A stretch of DNA of 13,027 nucleotides, taken from the NCBI GenBank assembly GCA_013329085.1, contig DUKX01000161.1:1515-14541 (forward strand), written 5' to 3'. Under the pieces are notes generated by a model, which saw only the letters and a list, made by a program, of their open reading frames with translations, made no database searches and was not told the DNA's origin. Position 1 is the stretch's first letter, and each line of letters opens with the position of its first letter. Source of the DNA: Methanofastidiosum sp. GTDB lineage: Archaea; Methanobacteriota_B; Thermococci; Methanofastidiosales; Methanofastidiosaceae. Positions 1 to 6,709 of the stretch are shown one piece after another. The position numbers were made by a program, and so were the translations under genes.

Positions 1-1787
1 CCTATCTCCTCAATTGATTTCATGTACAACTGAATAATATCCTCAACATCTTCGACCATAACTTTATTCGATAATCTCATCCTGGCTCTTGCCTCTGATA
101 GCCTTATCAAGGATTCAAGTTGCCTTGCGGTGATCGGAATAGGAGTATTTTTTTCTTCACCCTTCTTCCTTATACTCACATAAAACTCTAAAAGCCTGTT
201 TTTTGCTTCGTCTGTTAAAGTTATTTCCTTAATGGTCTTCTTTGAATAGATAGCATATTTCCTTATATCCTCAGTTTCCAATAACGGCATTATTGAATCT
301 TTTTCATTCGAATGAAGTTTTAATATGTGCTCTGCAATTTTTTTATCCTCGCTTTCCTTAGGTTTATCTGTCAATATGAAAATCAAGTCGAATCTTGAAA
401 GGAGAGTGGGTAAAAGGTCTATCTGTTCCCCAAGCGGCTTATAGCTATCGAATCTTCCCCTCTTTGGATTTGCAGCTGCAAGTATAGAAGCCCTTGCGTT
501 TAAAGTTGCAATAATGCCTGCTTTAGCAATTGAAATAGTTTGCTGTTCCATAGCCTCGTGAATCGATGAACGGTCTTCATTAGACATTTTATCAATTTCA
601 TCAATACAGGCAATACCATTGTCCGCAATAACAAGGGCGCCCGCTTCAAGGGCAAAGCTGCCTGTGCCTTCATCCCTTATCACGGCAGCAGTAAGCCCGG
701 CAGCAGAAGTTCCTTTACCGCTTGTATAAATTGATCTTGGTGCAACAAGATTAATATATTTAAGAATCTGTGATTTGGCAACTCCAGGGTCACCAACAAG
801 GAGTATATGTGAATCTCCCCTTATTCTTGTCTTATCATGGAGGACTCTTGCCTCACTTGAGAACATTTGCAATGCAACAGCATACTTTACATGCTGATTT
901 CCAAAAATTGAAGGGGCAATAGAATTTGTTATATTTTCACAAATTTTAGGATCAGAAGCTAGCTCCAATATTTTTTCTTCGTCTTCCTCAGATAGTTCCA
1001 AGTCTTGGATATCCTTTTCCTTTATCTCAATGCTGTTTACTTCTATAGATTTATTGAAGGTCGTTTTCTTGCCCCCGCTCTTAGGCCAATGTTCCTGAAC
1101 GGTTTTTAAAATACCAACTATATTTACCACATTTCCGGCCTGAGCAGTATCAACTATATCGTCCTTGATTATGCAATCCATAATCCATGGCAGTCGGCCT
1201 CCTTTTAATTTTTCGGGCTTCTCTTGAATCTTAATATTTTGCCAATCAACAAATTTCGAATAAGCCTTTACCAGCTTGAAGGGGCCGTTTCTCCCACAAG
1301 CTGGATTTGAACAAGTGACAGGAGTTTTAAAAGTCGGCGAATCTTGCATAATAGTAAGATACTCTCCACACCTCTCACAACTAAACATAGCCTCAATTAC
1401 TTCAGGTTTAACTTCTGTAGTTCTCCTTACAACACCTTCAACTTGGATAAATTTATTGATGTGTACTGCCCTTATGTCTCTGATATCAATCTTCTCAGTT
1501 GAAGGCAAATTAACAAATCTGGCCGTTAGCCTTCTATCAGTTTCAGCACCATACACTTCCTTTAAAGCTACACTTGGGCCCGATAAGATTTGTTCAGGTT
1601 CCTTCAAAAGTTGCTCGGAGAGATCAAAATCAAAATCAATAATATCATCAAAATTGATATAAAGGGAGCTCTTTCCTTCCATCTTCATTTTGTCTATTAG
1701 CTTTTTGTACTTTGGCTCACTTACATCAGGATAAGCTTCATAGAACTCCTTGAATCTATCAACAACTTCTTCGTGGCTATATTTCAT
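1..1787 (-). CDS. mcm: Replicative DNA helicase MCM (3' end outside window)
   Basis: ATP-driven hexameric helicase that unwinds DNA ahead of the replication fork, working with GINS and Cdc45/RecJ-like protein (family knowledge). The visible 595 codons start at the ATG 1785-1787. In order they show the N-terminal domain with a zinc-binding set C137/C140...C159/C164, the AAA+ Walker A GDPGVAKS (332-339), Walker B CIDEID (394-399), sensor 1 AAAN (437-440) and arginine finger LLSRFD (R465). No intein interrupts the P-loop or the other ATPase motifs, which are frequent intein sites in archaeal MCMs. Family members are usually about 650-700 residues, so I infer that roughly the last 80-100 residues, including the winged helix, lie beyond the left edge. 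The ATG overlaps the end of gins23 by 11 bases, with GGGAG about eight bases upstream, so the two genes are probably translated from one mRNA. Confidence 0.97.
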   Translation of the reverse strand, partial: MKYSHEEVVDRFKEFYEAYPDVSEPKYKKLIDKMKMEGKSSLYINFDDIIDFDFDLSEQLLKEPEQILSGPSVALKEVYGAETDRRLTARFVNLPSTEKIDIRDIRAVHINKFIQVEGVVRRTTEVKPEVIEAMFSCERCGEYLTIMQDSPTFKTPVTCSNPACGRNGPFKLVKAYSKFVDWQNIKIQEKPEKLKGGRLPWIMDCIIKDDIVDTAQAGNVVNIVGILKTVQEHWPKSGGKKTTFNKSIEVNSIEIKEKDIQDLELSEEDEEKILELASDPKICENITNSIAPSIFGNQHVKYAVALQMFSSEARVLHDKTRIRGDSHILLVGDPGVAKSQILKYINLVAPRSIYTSGKGTSAAGLTAAVIRDEGTGSFALEAGALVIADNGIACIDEIDKMSNEDRSSIHEAMEQQTISIAKAGIIATLNARASILAAANPKRGRFDSYKPLGEQIDLLPTLLSRFDLIFILTDKPKESEDKKIAEHILKLHSNEKDSIMPLLETEDIRKYAIYSKKTIKEITLTDEAKNRLLEFYVSIRKKGEEKNTPIPITARQLESLIRLSEARARMRLSNKVMVEDVEDIIQLYMKSIEEI

Positions 1788-2268
1788 GTTTTTCTCCCTT
1801 TATGATGTCCTCGTTAAATCTTATCCAATTTGATATCTCTTCCCCGATAAGTGAAATGAAAATTAACTCTGATTCATGAACTTCAATTTTTTGATTTTCA
1901 ATTAACAGCGCTTTTAAAATCTTTTCAGCCCTAAATCTTAGGAAGTTTCTTAATGCAGTTGCACTATCGCTATATGCCTTTTTATCCATTTCTGATATAT
2001 TGCTCCGCTCTCTTAGGTATCGTTGAGATATACGTGCAAAGGCATAAAAGTTGTCATCAAGTTCTAACATTTTTTCTGTGGAGTTCTCTTCCTTTAACAT
2101 TTTCCTGTAATTGACAGAGTTTAAAGGTATTATGTCAGCTAATCCTTCATTTATTAAAACTTCAACTTCTAAGAAATGAAGTTCATAATCCCTTCCTTCT
2201 TCGTAGGCCTTGCTAGATAGACTAAAGTTTTTTTTTGCTTTAAAAGGGATAATATTTTGTTCTGACAT
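1777..2268 (-). CDS. gins23: GINS complex subunit, BA-type (Gins23)
   Basis: Replisome subunit that pairs with Gins15/51 and links MCM to Cdc45/RecJ-like protein and primase in the CMG-like helicase (family knowledge). The 163-residue protein has a short beta-rich B-type domain first (about 1-50, with the typical EGRDYEL and NEGLADIIPL segments), then a helical A domain (about 65-157) ending in a conserved-looking EEISNWIRF stretch. B-before-A order is the Gins23 arrangement; Gins15/51 has the reverse. It lies directly upstream of mcm with an 11-base overlap, the same order as in Thermococcales and Sulfolobales. Overall sequence similarity within GINS is low, so the call rests on domain order, length and the mcm neighbour. 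The ATG is preceded by only a weak purine stretch (AAGAGAA), consistent with a very short leader. Confidence 0.85.
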   Translation of the reverse strand: MSEQNIIPFKAKKNFSLSSKAYEEGRDYELHFLEVEVLINEGLADIIPLNSVNYRKMLKEENSTEKMLELDDNFYAFARISQRYLRERSNISEMDKKAYSDSATALRNFLRFRAEKILKALLIENQKIEVHESELIFISLIGEEISNWIRFNEDIIKGEKHEI

Positions 2269-2295
2269 ATGTTCTCTTAATTTCTGACAGTAAGG

Positions 2296-2308
2296 TTTTT
2301 TAAAAGCT
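2296..2308 (-). promoter_or_regulatory. Candidate TATA box for gins23-mcm
   Basis: On the minus strand this reads GCTTTTAAAAAAC, a plausible archaeal TATA element. Its spacing puts a start site near 2275-2280, giving a leader of about ten bases before the gins23 ATG at 2268. Position and composition only. Confidence 0.35.
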
Positions 2309-2333
2309 TTATCTAAATCTGCCTTAAGTGATA

Positions 2334-2348
2334 CGATAAAAATATATA
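2334..2348 (+). promoter_or_regulatory. TATA box/BRE for the paaK operon
   Basis: CGATAAAAATATATA is a good archaeal BRE-TATA match. Transcription would start about 25 bases downstream (around 2368-2372). That lies after the upstream ATG at 2357 and before the ATG at 2396, so the promoter itself supports the downstream start of the ligase gene. It is divergent from the gins23-mcm promoter in the same 127-base gap. Confidence 0.5.
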
Positions 2349-2395
2349 CTCAAATTATGAGGTCTTGTTCAGTTATAATTTTTTGGAGGGATTCA

Positions 2396-3676
2396 ATGCA
2401 AAAAAAGATTGATGAGATAAGAAAATCCCAAGGAAAACTCCTTGTTAAAAATGTTAAATATTCATGGGATAATCTCCCTTACTACAAACAAAAAATGAAA
2501 GAAGCCGGGATAAAACCTGACGATATCAAAGGACTGGATGATATATCTAAACTCCCTTTTCTATCAAAAGCAGATCTAAGACATCATTATCCTTATGGCT
2601 TGATAGCAACACCTCTTGATAATGTTGTTAGATTCCATTCATCTTCAGGCACGACTGGTATTCCAACGGTAGTGCCATATACGAAGAGGGATATAGAATT
2701 ATGGGCTGAGCTAAATAAGAGATGCCTTGAAACAGTTGGTGCAACCCATAAAGATTTAGTTCAAGTTAGTTATGGATATGGGCTATTCACAGGGGGTTTG
2801 GGGCTTCATTATGGTGCGGAGAGATTGGGAGCTGCAGTAATCCCTACAAGCAGTGGAAATACTATGAAACAGATTAAGATACTAAAGGACATGAAAACAA
2901 CTACACTTGCCTGTACACCATCTTATGCGTTGATGCTTTCAGAAGTTATCAAAGGCACCGGCATGAAACTCGATGAGCTATCTTTGAAAAGAGGAGTATT
3001 TGGTGCAGAGCCCTGGTCCGAAAATATGAGGAAAAGGATAGAAAAAGATCTTGGCCTTGAAGCATTTGATATATATGGCCTTACTGAGCTTTGTGGACCT
3101 GGTGTAGGTATTGAGTGTCCTGAGCATAACGGGCTTCACACATGGTCTGACCACTTTATTGTCGAGACAATTGATAATGATGGGAATAAGACAGATGTGG
3201 ATGGCGAGGGAAAAGGCGAGCTAGTTTTCACAACCTTGCAAAGAGAGGCAATGCCAGTCATGAGATATAGAACAAAAGATCTATCTTGGATAACATGGGA
3301 GGAATGTGCTTGTGGGCTCTTGCATCCTAGAATTGGAAGGATTACCGGAAGAAGTGACGACATGTTAATAGTCAGAGGTGTCAATGTCTTCCCAAGCCAG
3401 ATAGAAGAAGTTTTAATGGAACTAAAAGGCGTTGGCGACCATTACCAGATCATAGTCGATAGGGACATTTTAGATAAACTCATGATAAAAGTTGAAGTCA
3501 CAAACGAAATTTTCTCAGACAGCATATCAGAACTTATAACACTTGAAAAAGAAATCAAGAAACGACTCTTTGAAATGTTGAGCCTAACCGTTGATGTTGA
3601 GCTTGTTGAACCTGGCCAGATACCAAGACCTGAGGGGAAAGCAAAAAGAGTAATTGATTTAAGGAAGGATATGTAG
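2396..3676 (+). CDS. paaK: Phenylacetate-CoA ligase family, AMP-forming
   Basis: Adenylate-forming ligase that activates an arylacetate (phenylacetate, indoleacetate or similar) with ATP and CoA in the cytoplasm. Motifs, numbered from the chosen start (426 residues): A3 loop HSSSGTTGIP (81-90), A5 IYGLTE (226-231), YRTKD (291-295), A8 hinge GRSDDM (318-323) with RGVNVFPSQIEE after it, and the C-terminal EGKAKR with a catalytic-type lysine (K415). C241/H244 and C304/C306 (CPEH, CACG) look like the metal site seen in PaaK-family structures. The ATG at 2396 is preferred over one at 2357: it has GGAGGG at 2385-2390 with ideal spacing, and the upstream 13 residues are not family-like and would start before the predicted transcription start. 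First gene of an operon with an ACT protein and DUF2148. In anaerobic archaea such ligases commonly work with indolepyruvate:ferredoxin oxidoreductase; none is in view. Exact substrate unknown. Confidence 0.92.
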   Translation: MQKKIDEIRKSQGKLLVKNVKYSWDNLPYYKQKMKEAGIKPDDIKGLDDISKLPFLSKADLRHHYPYGLIATPLDNVVRFHSSSGTTGIPTVVPYTKRDIELWAELNKRCLETVGATHKDLVQVSYGYGLFTGGLGLHYGAERLGAAVIPTSSGNTMKQIKILKDMKTTTLACTPSYALMLSEVIKGTGMKLDELSLKRGVFGAEPWSENMRKRIEKDLGLEAFDIYGLTELCGPGVGIECPEHNGLHTWSDHFIVETIDNDGNKTDVDGEGKGELVFTTLQREAMPVMRYRTKDLSWITWEECACGLLHPRIGRITGRSDDMLIVRGVNVFPSQIEEVLMELKGVGDHYQIIVDRDILDKLMIKVEVTNEIFSDSISELITLEKEIKKRLFEMLSLTVDVELVEPGQIPRPEGKAKRVIDLRKDM

Positions 3677-3684
3677 GTGTTGAA

Positions 3685-4098
3685 ATGGTAGAACAGATAA
3701 GTGTTTTTATTGACAATAGACCTGGGAGGCTTGCAGAGCTCTGTAATATTATTGGGAAAAACGATGTAGATATCAGGGCTTTACAGCTAGTTGAGGCAGG
3801 AGAATTTGGTCTTGTAAGAATGATAACAGACAATAATGAGAAAGCAACTAAGCTCTTGAAAGATGCTGGAATGTCCTTTAGAAAGGGAGAAGTTCTAGGA
3901 GTGCTTATGGAAGACAAACCTGGGTCTATGGGACTAATAGCCACTCTGCTAAGTGAGGCTTCAATTAACATTGAATACGCTTATGCATTTATAACTAAGA
4001 TAGAAAAAAAGGCCATATTGATACTAAAAGTAAGTGATCTAAAGAAATCAATAGACGTTTTGAAATCTAATGGTATAAGTATACTTGAGAATTTTTAG
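3685..4098 (+). CDS. Tandem ACT-domain protein
   Basis: A stand-alone small-molecule-binding protein of 137 residues made of two ACT domains (about 3-69 and 70-137). Each begins with a beta strand followed by the typical loop-helix motif, NRPGRL at 11-16 and DKPGSM at 77-82. No catalytic or DNA-binding domain is present. ACT pairs usually bind amino acids, and archaeal paaK-linked members probably sense an aromatic amino or aryl acid (inference from context). It starts eight bases after the paaK stop, and its stop is nine bases before the next start, so the three genes are almost certainly cotranscribed. Ligand and output are unknown; it could regulate the ligase allosterically by direct contact. 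Confidence 0.88.
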   Translation: MVEQISVFIDNRPGRLAELCNIIGKNDVDIRALQLVEAGEFGLVRMITDNNEKATKLLKDAGMSFRKGEVLGVLMEDKPGSMGLIATLLSEASINIEYAYAFITKIEKKAILILKVSDLKKSIDVLKSNGISILENF

Positions 4099-4107
4099 GG
4101 CGTGAAT

Positions 4108-4641
4108 ATGTCAGCAGAAATAAATGAAAGTATAAAGGCCGCCGCTGGGCTTATTGAAATAGCAGCAGTTACGGCGCCCAAAGGCAAAGGAGTAGACGAT
4201 ATAGTAACAAAAACAATCTTCAAAGGTACTAAGGATCACAGAGAGTTAGTTGAAAAAATGAAAGTATATGGAGAAAAAAAAGGCCTAAAATTTTTTCAGA
4301 GAGATTCAAAGAATGTATTAGAATCGGATGCAATAGTTCTTATCGGTGCAAGTGCAAATCAGCCTCTTGGCCTAAATTGTGGAATGTGTGGGTATAACTG
4401 CAGCACAATCCCTGAAAAGAAAAAAATAAATGATTATTTTGCACCTGTATGCGCGTTTGCTCTGGTAGACCTTGGTATAGCACTCGGCAGTGCATCAAAG
4501 ACTGCTCAGATCTTAAATCTTGATAATAGAATAATGTATTCAATCGGCGCAACAGCAATGGAGATGAAACTCATTGAAGGCGATGTAGCCATGGGGATAC
4601 CACTGTCTGTTTCAAGCAAGAGCATTTACTTTGATAGGTAA
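4108..4641 (+). CDS. DUF2148 ferredoxin-domain protein
   Basis: Predicted cytoplasmic iron-sulfur protein of 177 residues, family DUF2148 (COG4739), common in anaerobic archaea and bacteria and of unknown function. The cluster ligands are likely C91, C94 and C98 (CGMCGYNC) plus C115 (APVC). The C-terminal half, including SIGATAMEM and the GIPLSVSSKS tail, is typical of the family. A GTG at 4102 is in frame, but the AGGG at 4097-4100 is only one base from it and seven bases from the ATG at 4108, so I use the ATG. Third gene of the paaK-ACT operon, which suggests a redox or sulfur/iron-sensing role alongside aryl-acid activation (inference). It ends one base short of the convergent gene's stop codon. 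Confidence 0.88.
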   Translation: MSAEINESIKAAAGLIEIAAVTAPKGKGVDDIVTKTIFKGTKDHRELVEKMKVYGEKKGLKFFQRDSKNVLESDAIVLIGASANQPLGLNCGMCGYNCSTIPEKKKINDYFAPVCAFALVDLGIALGSASKTAQILNLDNRIMYSIGATAMEMKLIEGDVAMGIPLSVSSKSIYFDR

Positions 4642-4642
4642 T

Positions 4643-4903
4643 CTATCTAATAAATTTTTTCATTATTAAAGGAAGTCCGACCTTCATAATTCCTTCAATA
4701 GCGGGACAACTTTTTCCAGTTTCTACCTTTTCAATCAGGAAATCATCTATTTGTGATAAAATAACGCCGATCCCAAAAGCGGTAAGAAGGACTGGTACTG
4801 GATGCTTTTCAATGACCCCTAACAGATCTTCCTCAGAACCCATTCTAATCTTTATTTCTTTTAATAATCTTTCAATGTCTTGCCTTTCTATCCTTTCTTC
4901 CAT
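4643..4903 (-). CDS. Small one-helix membrane protein of a YqjDE-like cassette
   Basis: Unrecognised protein of 86 residues. It starts with a charged helix (MEERIERQDIERLLKEIKIR), followed by one hydrophobic segment (about 35-55, PVPVLLTAFGIGVILS) and a second, weaker one near the C-terminus (GIMKVGLPLIM). The layout resembles the HP...GFGxGxxLG membrane anchor of YqjD/DUF883 proteins, with the charged end cytoplasmic. The start at 4903 has GGAGG eight bases upstream; an ATG 15 bases earlier (4918) contains that site and has none of its own. The gene begins inside the end of the preceding holin-like gene (32-base overlap), so the cassette is translationally coupled. Function unknown. Confidence 0.72.
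   Translation of the reverse strand: MEERIERQDIERLLKEIKIRMGSEEDLLGVIEKHPVPVLLTAFGIGVILSQIDDFLIEKVETGKSCPAIEGIMKVGLPLIMKKFIR
4655..4660 (+). terminator. Possible T-run terminator of the paaK operon
   Basis: Six consecutive T residues begin 13 bases after the DUF2148 stop codon, as expected for archaeal U-run termination. They lie inside the final codons of the convergent gene, so the two transcripts would overlap slightly. No hairpin is seen. Confidence 0.3.
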
Positions 4904-5207
4904 AAGTATATCCTCCATATCCTAATATCGCCCCTACAATAACTAGTATCATCCCAACAATCAAAAAGGCCATCATATAGCTACCAAGAACATTTTTCAA
5001 GAAGAATACTAGCGAAATAAAAAGAGCTACCACGCCTGAAAAAGCGAGTATCGCAGAACCAACTGCCAAGAAAAGAGTTTTTGTGAGTCTATTCATGGGC
5101 TCTTTTATTACTTCGCCAATAGCATCAGAGGCGCCCTGCTTTACGTAGGCCCCAATATACTTCACTAGTAATTCAATGAGCTTGTTTAGAGGCACTGTTT
5201 CTATCAT
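4872..5207 (-). CDS. Holin-like (YqjE-type, PF07332-like) membrane protein
   Basis: Protein of 111 residues: an N-terminal amphipathic stretch (about 1-40), two adjacent hydrophobic helices (about 43-69, LFLAVGSAILAFSGVVALF, and 78-100, MMAFLIVGMILVIVGAILGYG), then a basic tail (GRKDRKARH). Size and two-helix hairpin match the Phage_holin_3_6/YqjE group, which despite its name is mostly chromosomal and not lytic. E. coli yqjE sits next to yqjD, and here the upstream neighbour is a YqjD/ElaB-like protein eight bases away. The 3' end overlaps the next gene by 32 bases. Likely an envelope or stress protein; no lysis gene is nearby. The family call comes from architecture and context, so moderate. 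Confidence 0.72.
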   Translation of the reverse strand: MIETVPLNKLIELLVKYIGAYVKQGASDAIGEVIKEPMNRLTKTLFLAVGSAILAFSGVVALFISLVFFLKNVLGSYMMAFLIVGMILVIVGAILGYGGYTYGRKDRKARH

Positions 5208-5215
5208 TGTCCCAC

Positions 5216-5545
5216 TTACTTTCTCATTAGTTTGCCTAGAAGGTATCCAAATCCTAAAGCTGCGAATACGCTCATAATTGGATATTTTCTGATAAATATT
5301 TCTGTTTCCTGGAGGGCTCTTTCAGATTCTTTCACTACATAGTCAACTTCTTCTTTATGTTTCTCTTCAAAATCTTTTAGTTTTATCCCTGCCTCGTCTC
5401 CCAATTCTCTGATCCTTGATTTACTTTCATTGAGCTTGTACTTTCCTTCTTCTAAAAGCCTCTTTCCTTCATCTACCATCTTTTTTCCCATTTCAATATC
5501 TTTTTCTATTTCCTTCTGAATATCTTCAACTTTTACTTCTTTCAA
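5216..5545 (-). CDS. YqjD/ElaB-like (DUF883-type) membrane-anchored coiled coil
   Basis: Protein of 109 residues: a long, highly charged heptad-like helix (about 1-85, rich in K and E) and one C-terminal anchor, RKYPIMSVFAALGFGYLLG (86-104), followed by KLMRK. This is the layout of E. coli YqjD/ElaB, tail-anchored proteins reported to bind ribosomes at the inner membrane in stationary phase. The coiled coil would face the cytoplasm. The start is a TTG at 5543-5545, chosen because GGTGAT, the exact anti-Shine-Dalgarno complement, lies three bases before it and no ATG fits. First gene of a three-gene operon with a TATA-like element about 30 bases upstream. The ribosome role is not shown here; only the architecture is seen. 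Confidence 0.75.
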   Translation of the reverse strand: MKEVKVEDIQKEIEKDIEMGKKMVDEGKRLLEEGKYKLNESKSRIRELGDEAGIKLKDFEEKHKEEVDYVVKESERALQETEIFIRKYPIMSVFAALGFGYLLGKLMRK

Positions 5546-5575
5546 ATAATCACCAAATCTATAGTGTTTCTAATG

Positions 5576-5585
5576 TTTATAAAAT
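5576..5585 (-). promoter_or_regulatory. Candidate TATA box for the YqjD-like operon
   Basis: Minus-strand AATTTTATAAA at the right distance to start transcription near 5550-5556, five to ten bases before the TTG start and including or abutting the GGTGAT ribosome site. The rest of the 84-base gap to the ABC operon (5546-5629) shows only A/T-rich sequence. Confidence 0.35.
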
Positions 5586-5629
5586 TATTCTATATTTTTT
5601 CTAGGATTAGTATAATTTGAAACTAATTT

Positions 5630-6709
5630 TTATAGTCTTATATTTTCATCTTTGGCTATTCCTTTTAGGGCAATAAGCAGTGAAACTAATGCAAGCCCTA
5701 AATAAATGGCCATGTACTTTCCAATTTCCAATAAATCAATAGAAGGGTTAGAGGCTATCTTAATCAAGGGGATAATTGGAGAGTAGCTCAGCGCCTCTTT
5801 TAATATGGGATTCTCTAAAGGTATTGGCACGAACATAATGAGGGTCACAACCATCATAAAAAGGGTAAGGAAAAGGTTTGACTCTGTAATATTTGAGGAA
5901 ATATTTGAAAAGACTATAGAAATTGAAAATAAGAGCAGCATGATTATTGAAAGGAATACCAATAAGAGTGGTATATTGAAAATTGAGATCCCTCTGGCGC
6001 TTAAAACTAGTATCCATATTACTATCTGGACAATTGAGATTGCAAAAGTTGGCAGTATCTTACCAAGGATTATTTCTATTCTTTTTAACGGAGATGCGAG
6101 CAATATTTCAAAGGTCTTTCTTTCCTTTTCCCCAACTATCGAATCAGACAGTATATTCATAGAGAGAAATATCGGGAGAAGCAGTATAAGCGGGATTAAA
6201 AGCGTCTGCATTATCTCAACAAAGAATAGGTCAGCTAGATTATATGTATAGTTTTTAGGATATATGTCGATAATCATCGGATTTAAGACCTCATCAGGGA
6301 GCTCTCCCTTTAATTTTGCCTTTAGATAGGCTCTTTTAATTGGCTCTGATAGATTTTCAAAGTTTAGGGGATTTTTTAGCAGCACCCTGACAGAATTATC
6401 GCCTTGAGCCCAAATAACACCATCGATATTTCTGGGGAGCGCCCCACTAAATTCTGGATTTTCTAAAGCAACGCTTTTTATTGACTCATCATTTAAGTAG
6501 TTAGGAAATCCTTCCACCTCAGAATAAACAAAAAATGTGCCCTGACTGTTTGGGTCATCAACATAAGTCTGTATATAGGCGTAGGATGTTCCAATCAGTA
6601 CTATACCAATTACTATGAACAGTTGTAGCAAAAATGCAAGTATGTAAACCTTTTCCCTCAATATGTCCTTGAACTCCTTTCCTGCAAGATATATTACTTC
6701 TTTTCTCAT
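5630..6709 (-). CDS. ABC-2 transporter permease (NatB-like)
   Basis: Membrane subunit of an ABC exporter, 359 residues. One N-terminal helix (about 22-42) is followed by a soluble extracytoplasmic domain (about 43-160), then five or so helices (166-188, 212-236, 245-268, 277-296, 330-348). The cytoplasmic loop between the first two of these carries the family signature GEKERKTFEILLASPLKR (193-210), the coupling region that contacts the ATPase. Its ATG overlaps the upstream permease stop as ATGA, with GGGGGG just before it. The two permeases presumably form a heterodimer with the ATPase (inference). Substrate unknown; NatAB relatives export sodium or act in envelope or antimicrobial stress. 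It differs from its partner in lacking the C-terminal protease domain. Confidence 0.9.
   Translation of the reverse strand: MRKEVIYLAGKEFKDILREKVYILAFLLQLFIVIGIVLIGTSYAYIQTYVDDPNSQGTFFVYSEVEGFPNYLNDESIKSVALENPEFSGALPRNIDGVIWAQGDNSVRVLLKNPLNFENLSEPIKRAYLKAKLKGELPDEVLNPMIIDIYPKNYTYNLADLFFVEIMQTLLIPLILLLPIFLSMNILSDSIVGEKERKTFEILLASPLKRIEIILGKILPTFAISIVQIVIWILVLSARGISIFNIPLLLVFLSIIMLLLFSISIVFSNISSNITESNLFLTLFMMVVTLIMFVPIPLENPILKEALSYSPIIPLIKIASNPSIDLLEIGKYMAIYLGLALVSLLIALKGIAKDENIRL

Noticed and set aside
1276..1662. Plus-strand open frame of 128 codons
   Set aside because: Lies wholly antisense to the MCM zinc-finger region, with no recognisable protein or ribosome site.
2357..2395. Thirteen-codon upstream extension of the PaaK frame starting at ATG 2357
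   Set aside because: It would begin upstream of the predicted transcription start, lacks a ribosome site and does not look like the family N-terminus; ATG 2396 has a strong GGAGGG.
3555..3971. Minus-strand open frame of 138 codons
   Set aside because: Antisense to the paaK 3' end and the ACT gene; S/L-rich composition typical of a shadow frame.
4872..5207. Phage holin or prophage lysis gene
   Set aside because: No endolysin or phage gene nearby; the YqjD-like neighbour and three-gene operon fit a chromosomal YqjE-type protein better.
5805..6251. Plus-strand open frame of 148 codons
   Set aside because: Antisense to the second permease; its I/S/R-rich composition mirrors the membrane-helix codons of the real gene.
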